Numbered from the stretch's first letter, positions 1 through 8,389 are shown. The stretch is DNA of 35,617 nucleotides from Bacillota bacterium (GCA_023398575.1 JAEWSC010000050.1:1-35617); one strand, 5' to 3'. Notes: generated by a model not told the origin, from the sequence alone. Numbers and translations: made by a program.

Positions 1-843
1 CTGCCCGCTTTGATCGTGTTTGCATCTGTGGTGGTATTACCCATCGTTTTTTCCGGATATTATTCTTTATTGGAATGGAATGGCGCTGGCCAAGGAACAT
101 TTATTGGGCTTGCCAACTACGTGGAGATGTTCACTAATTCGTCGACATACTTTGTTAAAGGGATCATCAATTCGGCTATCTTAGCCGGTTTGTCTGTGTT
201 TGTTCAGGTGCCGCTGGCTCTTGGATTGGCGCTGCTCATATCCCGCGGGGTCAAGTTTGAAGGTTTTTTTCGGAATGTGTACTTTATTCCCGTTATTATC
301 TCCACTACGGTTATCGGACAATTGTGGATGAAGATATATCACCCCAATAACGGAATGCTGAACTTGTTGCTGCAAAGCATGGGGCTTGAAGCATTGAAAC
401 GCAACTGGCTCGCCGACCCTCAAATATCCCTTGGCGCTGTGTTTTTTGTGCTGATATGGCAGTATCTTGGCTATCACATGCTGCTGCTTTATTCAGCTAT
501 CAAAGCCGTTCCGACTTCACTATATGAGGCTGCCGAAATTGACGGCTGCTCCAAATCGCAGTTGTCCCGCTATATTTCGATTCCGCTGGTCATGCCCATG
601 ATTAAGGTATGTGTTACTTTTGCGCTGATTGGTTCATTGAAAACCTTTGACCTTATTTATGTGCTCACCAAGGGAGGCCCAATCCACGCTACCGAGGTGC
701 CTACAACGCTAATGTTTAGCAACATTTTTCTCAATTACCGCTACGGACTGGGAAGCTCGATGGCGATTTTTATCCTCTTGGAATGCTTGTTGTTCACCGT
801 TTGTGTACAGCGGCTGTTCAAGGTGGAAAACCTTGAGTTCTAA
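1..843 (+). CDS. Carbohydrate ABC transporter permease (MalF/UgpA type), 5' end outside window
   Basis: Inner subunit of a CUT1-family sugar importer that would form the membrane channel with the permease encoded next. The reading frame is open from the first base (it begins Leu-Pro-Ala-Leu inside the first membrane helix), so the true start lies upstream. I see about six hydrophobic segments and the cytoplasmic EAA loop that docks the ATPase (YEAAEIDGCSKSQ followed by IPLVMP). It is 5 bases from the next gene's ribosome site region and so is surely co-transcribed. The solute-binding protein and ATPase are not in the window, and the sugar cannot be told. A GH32 fructosidase lies 2 kb downstream on the other strand, which makes a fructoside possible but unproven. 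Family call is firm; substrate unknown. Confidence 0.93.
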   Translation: MPALIVFASVVVLPIVFSGYYSLLEWNGAGQGTFIGLANYVEMFTNSSTYFVKGIINSAILAGLSVFVQVPLALGLALLISRGVKFEGFFRNVYFIPVIISTTVIGQLWMKIYHPNNGMLNLLLQSMGLEALKRNWLADPQISLGAVFFVLIWQYLGYHMLLLYSAIKAVPTSLYEAAEIDGCSKSQLSRYISIPLVMPMIKVCVTFALIGSLKTFDLIYVLTKGGPIHATEVPTTLMFSNIFLNYRYGLGSSMAIFILLECLLFTVCVQRLFKVENLEF

Positions 844-854
844 GGAGGATGCAT

Positions 855-1691
855 ATGAATCGCTTTACAAGAACCACTCGAAAAGTCATTCTGTATACCG
901 TGCTGATTATGATCGCGCTGGTGCAGCTTTTCCCACTGTATTGGCTGTTTACTTTTTCGCTCAAGGATAACATGCAGATTTTTGGCACCAATCCTTTGGG
1001 GTTTCCTACCACCTATCATTTTGAAAACTTCACGGATGTGCTGCAAAGGGGCAATGTGGCATCCTTCCTTTTTAACAGCTTTTTGGTCACTGCCTCTACA
1101 ATTGTTATATCTACCATTCTTTCCACCATGGCGGCCTATGCCATTGCGCGCATGAAGTGGAAATGGAGCAACCGCACGCTGCTGTTTTTCTTGATGGGTA
1201 TGATGATTCCGCTGCATGCAACCTTGGTGCCGCTGTTTATCTTCCTCAAACGCACCAGGCTGTACGATACACCCTTTGCGTTGATCTTGCCGTATGTCGC
1301 CTTCGCAATCCCCATGGCCATCTATATCTTTGTAGGCTTTTTCAAGACGATTCCTACCGAAATGGAGGAAGCGGCCTGTTTGGATGGCATGAGTATTTAT
1401 GGCATCTTCCTTCGAATCATGGCGCCGCTCATCCGTCCGGCCATCGCTACGGTTGCCATTTTTACGTACCTTAGCTGTTGGAATGAGTTGATGTTTGCCA
1501 TATCCTTTATCAGCAAGCAGCAATGGAAGACGCTGACGGTTGGCATTATGGGCATGGTGGGCATGTATGCCACCAACTGGGGCGCGCTTGGCGCCGGTTT
1601 GGTGGTCGCAACAGTACCCACGCTGGCCATTTATTTGCTGATGAGCGGCGAGATTCAAAAGAGCTTCACCACCGGTGCGCTAAAGGGTTAA
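855..1691 (+). CDS. Carbohydrate ABC transporter permease (MalG/UgpE type)
   Basis: Second membrane subunit of the same CUT1 sugar importer. The protein has an N-terminal helix ending in the typical FPLYWLF segment, about six membrane segments and an EAA loop (EEAACLDGMSIYG followed by a proline-ending helix). About 278 residues is normal for the family. The Shine-Dalgarno AAGGAGG at 842-848 abuts the ATG at 849, so I prefer the in-frame ATG at 855, with a 6-base spacer. The stop is followed by a clear hairpin terminator at 1727-1755, so this is the last gene of the transporter operon. The transported sugar is not evident from the sequence. Confidence 0.94.
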   Translation: MNRFTRTTRKVILYTVLIMIALVQLFPLYWLFTFSLKDNMQIFGTNPLGFPTTYHFENFTDVLQRGNVASFLFNSFLVTASTIVISTILSTMAAYAIARMKWKWSNRTLLFFLMGMMIPLHATLVPLFIFLKRTRLYDTPFALILPYVAFAIPMAIYIFVGFFKTIPTEMEEAACLDGMSIYGIFLRIMAPLIRPAIATVAIFTYLSCWNELMFAISFISKQQWKTLTVGIMGMVGMYATNWGALGAGLVVATVPTLAIYLLMSGEIQKSFTTGALKG

Positions 1692-1726
1692 AGCTGCTTT
1701 GCTCATAACGGTTTTTGATGTGCTTT

Positions 1727-1755
1727 GGCCCCGGGCATTTTGCCTGGGGCCTTTT
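1727..1755 (+). terminator. Rho-independent terminator of the sugar ABC operon
   Basis: An 11-bp stem (1727-1737 with 1741-1751, one G-U pair) closed by a 3-base loop and followed by TTTT. It lies 36 bases after the MalG-type permease stop and separates that operon from the small gene downstream. Confidence 0.9.
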
Positions 1756-1818
1756 CTATCCGTTTTGCCGTTGTTGTGCTACAATAAGGTGTGTTTCGAT
1801 GATGGGAGGACCATGCTT

Positions 1819-2193
1819 ATGCAGATTTGTATGAATGAAGAGAGGAATGAAGCCCTTCGTCCCATAGAGTCGCTGATCAGCAAGTCTGAGAAAGCGCAGC
1901 AGAAATTGACACCGGGAACTTGGCAGCATACCATGCTGCAAGACAACTTGAAAGCACTGCGCATTGCATTGCAGATTATGCATGGACAGGCAGTTCATAC
2001 TGATGAAGTCTCAATAAGCGATTATCAAAAGGCATTGCAGGCGTTGGCCTCCATGATAAGCAGAAGTGAAAAAGCCCAGATGAAGTTTTCTATAGGAACA
2101 TCTCAGCATTCGCTACAGAAAAATAGAATCAAAGCACTCATCCTTGCGTCGGATGTGATTTTAAGCGCGCTAAATGCACAAGCAAACCTTTAG
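1819..2193 (+). CDS. Small helical protein with an internal tandem duplication, function unknown
   Basis: I do not recognise this 124-residue protein. It consists of two homologous halves of about 45 residues. The first runs from roughly residue 12 (ALRPIESLISKSEKAQQK, then TWQHTMLQDNLKALRIA). The second starts near residue 73 (ALQALASMISRSEKAQMK, then TSQHSLQKNRIKALILA). The shared core is I-S-[KR]-S-E-K-A-Q-x-K, then G-T-x-Q-H, then an amphipathic helix ending K-A-L. No signal peptide, membrane segment or cysteine pair is visible, so a cytoplasmic alpha-helical protein is likely. Start: GGAGG at 1805-1809 gives a 9-base spacer to ATG 1819, while ATG 1813 is only 3 bases away. It stands alone behind the transporter terminator. 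Confidence 0.75.
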   Translation: MQICMNEERNEALRPIESLISKSEKAQQKLTPGTWQHTMLQDNLKALRIALQIMHGQAVHTDEVSISDYQKALQALASMISRSEKAQMKFSIGTSQHSLQKNRIKALILASDVILSALNAQANL

Positions 2194-2297
2194 TGCAGGA
2201 TATTCTTGCGGAGCATTGTATTAAGTAGTGAACTATTGGCAGGGTATCTTCTTCCAATTGCTGTAGAATGTTGTTTTATCTAAGGAGGCGTATTTAT

Positions 2298-2891
2298 TTG
2301 TATCCATCCCCCCAACAAGCCGAAAGCCTTTTATGCGAAGCAGCAGCTATGAATCCCGGACCATGGGTTCAGCATAGCCGCGTCACTGCGGATTGCGCAA
2401 AAAAGATAGCCCAGCTTTGCTCCGGCATGGACGAGGAGAAGGCGTATGTCTGCGGCCTTTTGCATGACATTGGCCGAAGGTTTGGCGTGACCTATATGAG
2501 GCATGTCATCGATGGCTACCATTTCCTGATGGAATTGGGGTATGACGAGACGGCTAGAATCTGCCTGACACATTCTTTTTCCATACCGGATATTCGAGAC
2601 TATATAGGCGAAGTAGATGTGTCAGAGGAAGGCTACCTGGAGATTTCGCAGTTGATTGCTTCGTATGAATACAATGATTATGACCGTATGATTCAATTGT
2701 GCGACAGCGTCGCCATGCCCTTTGGCGTTGCTGATCTTGAAACCAGGATGGGCGATGTCAAAAGCCGATATGGAAGGTATCCACAGGACAAGTGGGACAA
2801 GCATTTTGAGCATAAGCGATATTTTGAGCAGAAGATGGGTAAGAACTTGTATGAAGTGTTGGATGCGGACAAGGCGCTGTGGGGGAGATGA
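2298..2891 (+). CDS. HD-domain protein (putative metal-dependent phosphohydrolase)
   Basis: About 197 residues. The HD superfamily signature is visible: an upstream His (WVQHSRVTADCAKKIA), then the metal-binding pair in GLLHDIGRRFG, a further His in LTHSF and a late Asp in LCDSVAM. HD proteins hydrolyse nucleotides or other phosphomonoesters using divalent metals, but the substrate is not predictable here and no second domain is attached. Start: TTG at 2298, 9 bases after an AGGAGG at 2283-2288. The upstream ATG at 2268 would lie before this ribosome site and is rejected. The methyltransferase gene follows 67 bases later on the same strand, so co-transcription is plausible. Confidence 0.85.
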   Translation: MYPSPQQAESLLCEAAAMNPGPWVQHSRVTADCAKKIAQLCSGMDEEKAYVCGLLHDIGRRFGVTYMRHVIDGYHFLMELGYDETARICLTHSFSIPDIRDYIGEVDVSEEGYLEISQLIASYEYNDYDRMIQLCDSVAMPFGVADLETRMGDVKSRYGRYPQDKWDKHFEHKRYFEQKMGKNLYEVLDADKALWGR

Positions 2892-2958
2892 TTTCTCTTA
2901 TGAAACCTAAGCTTATCTTGCCGCAGGGTTAGGATATACAAAAGGGAGTGCCAGGAAT

Positions 2959-3735
2959 ATGAACGACTCCGAAGCGATACGGGCTAGTTGGGATAGACAA
3001 TCATACGATCATTACCAAAGGCAGTACTCAGATGCAGGCACGATAGAACGGCTGAAAAAGGACCCGTGGTTGGGTTTTCCTTCTCAAGTAGGCCAGATGA
3101 TCAAAGAGTCATTCCCCTCATTGCAAGGTATTCGGGTGTGTGTTCCATCCAGCGGCGATAACGTGGCGGCATTTGCATTTCATTTACTAGGCGCATCGGT
3201 GACATCCTGCGATTTGTCAAACGAGCAGTTGAAAAATGCCGGCAAGATTGCAGACGCGCAGGGATGGAAGATGAGATTCGAGATTGCCGACAGCATGGCG
3301 CTTGTGGGAATCGAAGATGCGGCATACGATCTTGTCTATACCTCCAATGGTGTGCATGTTTGGATTTCTGATCTATGTGCTATGTACGGCACCTTTCGCC
3401 GAGTATTGAAGGATAACGGAAAGTATATCTTTTTTGAAACACATCCATTTATTCGGCCTTTTGATGATAGCACCAATGAATTGCGTGTAATAAAGCCATA
3501 TTCTCAGACTGGTCCCTTTGGAAATCCGCCTAATTATCTGTGGCGCGTATGTGATATGATAAATGGTTTAATGGTCAGTGGCTTTGGGATAATAAATGTG
3601 GACGAGTTTCATGCCGAGAAAACCCCTATCGGTGCACACTGGTGGGAGCTTGACGGATGGGACGCAAAGGCTGACTGGACGGTCAATCCTTACGCCGCAT
3701 TGCCGCAGTGGATTTCCTTATGCTCGTTTAAATAA
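2959..3735 (+). CDS. Class I SAM-dependent methyltransferase
   Basis: A 258-residue cytoplasmic protein with a Rossmann-type SAM fold. The glycine-rich motif I is atypical: VCVPSSGDNVAAFAF instead of the usual DxGCGxG. It is followed by an acidic strand (TSCDLSNEQ) that should bind the SAM ribose, and by the YDLVYTSNGVHVW and RVLKDNGKYIFFETHPF segments typical of motifs IV-VI. The C-terminal part is rich in Trp (HWWELDGWDAKADW). The acceptor substrate is unknown. Start ATG 2959 is preceded by AGGGAG at 2943-2948. The gene ends at a bidirectional terminator shared with the convergent GH32 gene. Confidence 0.88.
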   Translation: MNDSEAIRASWDRQSYDHYQRQYSDAGTIERLKKDPWLGFPSQVGQMIKESFPSLQGIRVCVPSSGDNVAAFAFHLLGASVTSCDLSNEQLKNAGKIADAQGWKMRFEIADSMALVGIEDAAYDLVYTSNGVHVWISDLCAMYGTFRRVLKDNGKYIFFETHPFIRPFDDSTNELRVIKPYSQTGPFGNPPNYLWRVCDMINGLMVSGFGIINVDEFHAEKTPIGAHWWELDGWDAKADWTVNPYAALPQWISLCSFK

Positions 3736-3764
3736 ATTTTTGAATTGATGTTTGATTGGGGACT

Positions 3765-3799
3765 AAAAAGGGGCATCAAGCTGAATGATGTCCCTTTTT
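3765..3799. terminator. Bidirectional hairpin terminator between methyltransferase and GH32 genes
   Basis: A 14-bp stem (3765-3778 with 3786-3799, one G-U pair) has five A on its left arm and five T on its right arm, so it can terminate both the plus-strand methyltransferase and the minus-strand GH32 transcript. The two genes converge here. Confidence 0.88.
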
Positions 3800-3845
3800 A
3801 ATATTGATATACTTCGGATGGAAAAGCTATACACTTTTGTGGAAT

Positions 3846-5189
3846 TTACAGGGCTGCAGCCTGTACATCCACCTTTCCGCTAAAAGTGATCGTAGAGTAT
3901 TTTGATGTGGGGAAGACAAGTGCAGAATGGACGTATGTGCCCTTGTCTGCGAATAGTTCCACAAGGGTATGATCCATTATCACCCGCATTTCCACCGGTC
4001 CCGACATCAAGCGGGGTATGCTTGTTACGCTGTATAAGCCGCTGTCATAATGTGCATCAAAATCCGATGCGCCTGCTTTTGTACGATCGGTATAGATGCT
4101 ATTATCATCATTCAAACCAAAGCGCAGCACATGGCCTAATTCGTTGGAAAGCAGTACTTCAAAAGGCCCGTCCGCTTTGAGGCTCAGTTCAAATGGACAG
4201 TTGGGAACCGTTGTACCATCTAACACAGTCTCATATTTTTCGCCTTGTACCATCGGTTCGGCGGCCAGGCGGACTCCAGCGTTCGTGTCAACCAGTGACA
4301 GTTTGCGAGGCAGCGTCATGCAGCCGCGGTAGCTGCCAGCCGGCACCTTGCCCGCATAGGTAGGGCTGGCTGCCCAGCCAATGTAGACTCTTTCCTGCGT
4401 GCCATAGTAGGTGACACCGGCGTAGTTGTCAAAGCCAGTATCCACCCAATACGCCTGTTCCTGTTCGGGCAGCTTGTGGAAGGTTTCACCGTCGAACTCG
4501 CCCAGATAATACTGCATCCTGCTGCCGCCAATTTCCGCCGGCGCAGCCATGCTGACGAGCAGTACCCATAGGGTCCGGCCATCCGGAGCTGTCAGTGGAA
4601 ACAAATCCGGGCACTCAAACACATCGCCATAATAGTTCTCCTGTTTGCCGAAGGAACCAGTTTTTCTCCAGGCGCGCATGTCTTTGGAACGATAGAATGC
4701 AATGCAATCCCTTGCAGCCAGCGCCATGGTCCAGCAGGCATTGCTGGCGTTCCAAAAAACCTTGGGATCGCGAAAGTCCGCAATGCCGGGGTTTTCGATT
4801 ACGGGGTTGCCTTCATAGGGGGTAAAGTGGATACCATCCAATGAATAAGCAATGCCTTGGCTCTCCCTATCGCCATGCAGTGTGTACATGGCAATTATGG
4901 CACCGGGGCCAAAGCCGGCTGTGTTATCTGTGTCGATGACCGCACTGCCGGAGAAAATGGTGCCAAGGTGGTCGGGATACAGTGCGATGCCAATTTCCTT
5001 CCAATGAAGCAGGTCATCGCTGACCGCATGCAGCCAGTGCATAGGGCCCCATACAGTATCGGCGGGATTGTGCTGTGCAAACAGGTGATACTGCCGTCCA
5101 TCATAAATCAGCCCGTTTGGATCGTTGATCCATCCATTTTGCGGGGCAAAGTGCAGTTTGGGCCGCTCCGTTTGAATCCAGTTGATCAT
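3846..5189 (-). CDS. Glycoside hydrolase family 32 beta-fructosidase (sucrose-6-phosphate hydrolase/invertase or levanase-like)
   Basis: Hydrolyses beta-fructofuranosides such as sucrose, sucrose-6-phosphate, inulin or levan oligosaccharides. The three GH32 active-site motifs are present in order: WINDPNG with the Asp nucleophile near residue 23, FRDPKV near residue 140, and ECPDLF with the catalytic Glu near residue 192. A five-bladed propeller should occupy about residues 1-300, followed by the beta-sandwich whose MDHTLVELFAD strand is visible near the C terminus. At 447 residues it is a compact, complete enzyme without a signal peptide, so it is probably cytoplasmic and acts on imported sugar. 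ATG 5189 has GGAGG at 5197-5201. It lies 23 bases behind the M81 gene and is likely its operon partner. The exact substrate is uncertain. Confidence 0.94.
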   Translation of the reverse strand: MINWIQTERPKLHFAPQNGWINDPNGLIYDGRQYHLFAQHNPADTVWGPMHWLHAVSDDLLHWKEIGIALYPDHLGTIFSGSAVIDTDNTAGFGPGAIIAMYTLHGDRESQGIAYSLDGIHFTPYEGNPVIENPGIADFRDPKVFWNASNACWTMALAARDCIAFYRSKDMRAWRKTGSFGKQENYYGDVFECPDLFPLTAPDGRTLWVLLVSMAAPAEIGGSRMQYYLGEFDGETFHKLPEQEQAYWVDTGFDNYAGVTYYGTQERVYIGWAASPTYAGKVPAGSYRGCMTLPRKLSLVDTNAGVRLAAEPMVQGEKYETVLDGTTVPNCPFELSLKADGPFEVLLSNELGHVLRFGLNDDNSIYTDRTKAGASDFDAHYDSGLYSVTSIPRLMSGPVEMRVIMDHTLVELFADKGTYVHSALVFPTSKYSTITFSGKVDVQAAAL

Positions 5190-5212
5190 TTATATTCCTC
5201 CAATATGCAGTT

Positions 5213-6640
5213 TCATTTGTCCAGCGGAAACATAGGCCGTGGGATGCGCCTATAGGGCAGGGTTTCCAGCAGCTCGCAGGTGTAGCCTGGTGTTAATGCC
5301 AGTATGCTCCTTGCTGTGAATGCCTTGTAGGTAGGGTCCAGATATCCGTACTTGACGGCAATGATCTTGTATGCTTCCAGCTTGAGCCCAAGCTCCTGCA
5401 TATCATATGGTTCCGCAACTGAAACGCGGGTTTTGCTGATAACGATGGTGACGCCATCGTGCGCAGCAACAGCATAGTCACCGCTGCCGGCGTGGGCTAC
5501 CAACAGGACCTTCACACGGATTGCAAGCGGAGACGGCGGCTCTATAGTATAAGGATTCAAGCGGCCGAGGCGGAGGTCAATTGTGCTTCCGACGCCTGCG
5601 CTTTTGCAAGCCTCATAAGAGAGCTTGTCCGCGATGGCGATGACAATTGCGCTCACAGCCTTTGCATCGATCAGCGCTTTTGCGGTGATCGCCAAATCTT
5701 GCGACGCTCCAGCGGTGGGATTATCGCCCGAATCAGAGATAACCACTGGATGCCGGTCATGCGCAAGAGCAAGCCTTACCGCCTCCTCCAGCGGGTAGGC
5801 TTCTGTTGTAAATGTAAATTGCGTTTGAATGGCTTTAAATTCATCTGCAAGCTTTTGGGCGCAGGATACAAGCACCGGTGATGCCTCTTCAAAGCCTGTA
5901 ACAAGCGCGGCTACACCGGCATGAGGGGAATCGGCCCAGGGGTAACCCAGCACAAAGGAGGCATCCAGAACGCTGGGAATGCGGTCATACCCCCATAGGC
6001 TGTCGATCAATGGCTTGATAGGCGGCATATCGGTTTCTGTTTGCTCACCGGCGATCAAGACAGGCAGCTTCACCATTTTGGTAATGGTTTTTTTGCCGCT
6101 TGTGATAGCCGCCAGCAGAATATTTGCCGCCCTCGTGCCGGTTTCGTACTGGTCCATATGGGGAGCGGTTCGATAAGCGGAGTAGCCATTGGCGCAGGAA
6201 ACCATTTTCTCTGTTGCTGTGGTGTGCATATCCAGTGAGCAAACGATGGGAATATCAAAGCCTACAGCATTGCGTATTTCTTCCAGCAATGTTCCTTCAG
6301 GATCGTCAACCCCTTCCGCGGCCATGGAGCCGTGCAGTGCAATGCATATGCCGTCAAGCGGCAGGGAGGCTTTGATGCTGGCAACGATTTCGGATACGAT
6401 TTTTTCAAACACTTCCTTTTTGATCAGGGCGCCGGGCAAGGCCACCGCGAAAAAGGTAGGAACAAGCTCCGCACCGCCAGCCTTTAGCGTATCCATGATT
6501 CCTGATATAGAGTGGCGCTTCCAGCGTTTGACCTGATAGACATCATCGCCCTTGGCCGTTACAAAATTGTCAAAATCAGTTCGTAGATGGGAAAACGTAT
6601 TGGTTTCCTGCATCATGGCGGCAACTGCAATCTTCAACAT
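5213..6640 (-). CDS. M81 family metallopeptidase-like protein (MlrC/microcystinase family)
   Basis: About 475 residues matching the M81 (MlrC N-terminal plus C-terminal) family. The N terminus has the family start followed by MQETNTFS. Later come CIALHGSM, the metal-ligand segments SLDMHTT and YRTAPHMDQYETG, and the C-terminal domain's SDSGDNPTAGASQD. MlrC is a zinc peptidase that opens linear microcystin. Most bacterial relatives have unknown substrates and are often found beside transporters, so no toxin-degrading role is claimed. Start: ATG 6640 gives the canonical M81 N terminus and has AGAAGG just upstream. The longer frame adds 26 unconserved residues. It precedes the GH32 gene by 23 bases. 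Confidence 0.88.
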   Translation of the reverse strand: MLKIAVAAMMQETNTFSHLRTDFDNFVTAKGDDVYQVKRWKRHSISGIMDTLKAGGAELVPTFFAVALPGALIKKEVFEKIVSEIVASIKASLPLDGICIALHGSMAAEGVDDPEGTLLEEIRNAVGFDIPIVCSLDMHTTATEKMVSCANGYSAYRTAPHMDQYETGTRAANILLAAITSGKKTITKMVKLPVLIAGEQTETDMPPIKPLIDSLWGYDRIPSVLDASFVLGYPWADSPHAGVAALVTGFEEASPVLVSCAQKLADEFKAIQTQFTFTTEAYPLEEAVRLALAHDRHPVVISDSGDNPTAGASQDLAITAKALIDAKAVSAIVIAIADKLSYEACKSAGVGSTIDLRLGRLNPYTIEPPSPLAIRVKVLLVAHAGSGDYAVAAHDGVTIVISKTRVSVAEPYDMQELGLKLEAYKIIAVKYGYLDPTYKAFTARSILALTPGYTCELLETLPYRRIPRPMFPLDK

Positions 6641-6812
6641 AAGCCCTTCTTTTTGCATTTTGATTTGTAATTGATAAAAAGTGAAATGGTCTTGTTCATC
6701 AGGGGATAGGGGCTGCATCTAAACGATTCTATTCCCGCATGCTTTTTCCTTTCAAATGTACCATTCTCTCTTTCAAAGCTGTAAAAAAACAAATCTGGTG
6801 AAGTGCATAGCT

Positions 6813-6840
6813 TTGATTTATGGTGGTGCCGCGGTACAAT
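6813..6840 (+). promoter_or_regulatory. Probable sigma-A promoter for the PhzF-family gene
   Basis: TTGATT at 6813-6818 and TACAAT at 6835-6840 are separated by 16 bases, 42 bases before the ATG of the PhzF-family gene. It lies in the 242-base region between this gene and the divergent M81 gene. I found no convincing promoter for the M81 side. Confidence 0.5.
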
Positions 6841-6882
6841 ATGAAAGTGCTTGGGTGATACAGATGATGGAGGACAATATAC

Positions 6883-7764
6883 ATGCGCAGGGTAGAAATC
6901 TCAAGGTATGACGCGTTTACGAGAACACCTGGCAAAGGCAACCCGGCCGGCGTTATTTTTGACGGCAGTGCCTATACCGATGAGGAAATGCAATCCATTG
7001 CAAAAATCGTTGGCTTTAATGAGTGCTGCTTTATCTGCCCATCAGACAAAGCGGATATTCGGCTGCGGTATTTCACGCCGGGTTATGAAACGCCGCTGTG
7101 CGGTCATGCTACGATTGGTTCCATTGCCGCGCTGATGGAAAGAAACGATATACATCAAGATACCGACTTGCGGGTGGAAACACTGGCGGGGATCATTGAT
7201 GTCTGGTATCATGCAGCAAAGCATGAAGTGACCATGGAACAGGCAGATGCGGAATTTATTGGCTTTGAGGGTAATGTGCATGATTTGATGGCAGCAATCG
7301 GTCTGGATGCATCTGACTACGATGACAGGTATCCCATCGTTTACGGCAGCACCGGCTCCTGGACAGTAATTGTTCCAGTAAAAAATCTTGCCTGCTTTGC
7401 AAGAATGCAGCCGAATAGCGCTCTGTTTCCGGAAATACTGGTATCCACTCCCCGGGCTTCCATCCATCCGATGACCTTTGAGTGTTTTGATCATAAGCAT
7501 TCGCTGCATGGCCGCCATTTTTCCTCTGTCTATTCAGGAACAGTAGAAGATTCTGTTACCGGTACAGCCTCGGGCGTCATGGGTGCGTACTTTCTGAAGT
7601 ATGTAAAGCCCGGCATGCCGGTTAACATGATGGTGGAACAGGGAAATGAGATCGGCAAAGAAGGAACAGTCTATGTTTTTGCGCATGACATGGATGGAAA
7701 AATCAAGGTGAAAATCGCCGGTCAGGCTGTCAACGCTGGCAGTTTCTTTGTGGAGATGGACTGA
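6883..7764 (+). CDS. PhzF family isomerase/epimerase-like protein
   Basis: A 293-residue member of the PhzF/DAP-epimerase fold, with two mirror-image domains. The signature segments are present: DAFT followed by GNPAGV near residue 21, GFNECCF with the Glu equivalent to the catalytic Glu of PhzF (about residue 46), CGHATIG near residue 73, and EDSVTGTASG near residue 222. PhzF itself isomerises trans-2,3-dihydro-3-hydroxyanthranilate, but no other phenazine genes are here, so this is one of the many orphan family members of unknown substrate. ATG 6883 has GGAGG at 6869-6873. It is monocistronic by its own promoter, and no clear terminator is visible downstream. Confidence 0.92.
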   Translation: MRRVEISRYDAFTRTPGKGNPAGVIFDGSAYTDEEMQSIAKIVGFNECCFICPSDKADIRLRYFTPGYETPLCGHATIGSIAALMERNDIHQDTDLRVETLAGIIDVWYHAAKHEVTMEQADAEFIGFEGNVHDLMAAIGLDASDYDDRYPIVYGSTGSWTVIVPVKNLACFARMQPNSALFPEILVSTPRASIHPMTFECFDHKHSLHGRHFSSVYSGTVEDSVTGTASGVMGAYFLKYVKPGMPVNMMVEQGNEIGKEGTVYVFAHDMDGKIKVKIAGQAVNAGSFFVEMD

Positions 7765-7832
7765 AAAATAATTCTCACCCAAAGTAATGTCCACTTTAAC
7801 AGAGATTGCACGGCTTACAATGCAAAAAAACC

Positions 7833-7860
7833 TTGACATTCTCCAGAAAATCCGTATACT
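7833..7860 (+). promoter_or_regulatory. Strong sigma-A promoter of the ylxM-ffh operon
   Basis: A consensus TTGACA at 7833-7838 and TATACT at 7855-7860, 16 bases apart, 54 bases upstream of the ylxM start. It should drive ylxM, ffh and possibly rpsP and khpA. Confidence 0.85.
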
Positions 7861-7914
7861 AATCAAGGTGTCAAGTAAAAGCACTTTACACCATGGCTGG
7901 CGGAGGTGAATTCC

Positions 7915-8298
7915 ATGCAGGAAGGCAACGCCGACAATAGCGCCCGGGTCGAATCGAAAATCGAAACCGGCTGGCTGTTGGATTTCTATGGACCGCTTTT
8001 AACTGAGCGGCAGCAGGAGCTGCTTCACCTAAGCTGCGAAGAGGACTTGTCCCTTGCGGAGATTGCCCAGCAGGCAGGTGTCAGCCGACAGGGTGTTCAC
8101 GATATCCTGCACAGAGCCACCCAACAGTTGTACCAGTTGGAAGAAAAACTGGGCATGCTGCAAAGGTTTCGGCGGATGCAATATGGCTTGGATAGCTTGC
8201 TGGTGTACTTGAATGGAGTTCAAGGGGCCGCGAGTGTAGAGCAGGTGGCAGCTATTAAGCAAAGAATTTCTGAGCTGCTTCATGCGGATGAAGAATAG
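7915..8298 (+). CDS. ylxM: YlxM-like DNA-binding protein (sigma-70 region 4-like helix-turn-helix)
   Basis: A 127-residue protein of the UPF0122/YlxM family, which has a sigma region 4-type helix-turn-helix and in Firmicutes is co-encoded with ffh, apparently linked to SRP. The signature is YGPLLTERQQELL followed by the helix-turn-helix LSLAEIAQQAGVSRQGVHD at about residues 42-60. The C-terminal third is helical. Start: GGAGG at 7902-7906 overlaps an apparent GTG (7906), so the ATG at 7915 with an 8-base spacer is the real start. It lies directly behind a strong promoter and 91 bases ahead of ffh, the conserved order. Confidence 0.93.
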   Translation: MQEGNADNSARVESKIETGWLLDFYGPLLTERQQELLHLSCEEDLSLAEIAQQAGVSRQGVHDILHRATQQLYQLEEKLGMLQRFRRMQYGLDSLLVYLNGVQGAASVEQVAAIKQRISELLHADEE

Positions 8299-8317
8299 TT
8301 TTATTTTGGTAGATGAA

Positions 8318-8361
8318 CCTCGAACGAGTGTTTGATTACGAATCAAAAGGTCTTGGGTTCG
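8318..8361 (+). pseudogene. tRNA-Arg(ACG)-like relic (anticodon arm plus damaged D and T arms)
   Basis: In the ylxM-ffh spacer, 8331-8347 forms a perfect 5-bp anticodon stem (TTTGA/TCAAA) around a 7-base loop TTACGAA. The loop has T at position 33 and anticodon ACG, as in tRNA-Arg. It is preceded by GAGTG (8326-8330), the usual 3' side of a D stem, and followed by AGGTC and then TTGGGTTCG (8353-8361), matching a variable loop and the start of a T arm. The D loop is reduced to four bases (CTC-GAAC-GAG region) and the T arm cannot close, because TTGGG has no CCCAA partner. No acceptor stem is visible. It is therefore not a functional tRNA. It could be a decayed gene, an old integration-site remnant, or a structured leader element. 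Confidence 0.5.
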
Positions 8362-8389
8362 CCACAGTTGGCGGACAAGGAGGAATAAA

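Noticed and set aside
7906..7908. GTG as the ylxM start
   Set aside because: The codon overlaps its own Shine-Dalgarno GGAGG. ATG 7915 is placed correctly.
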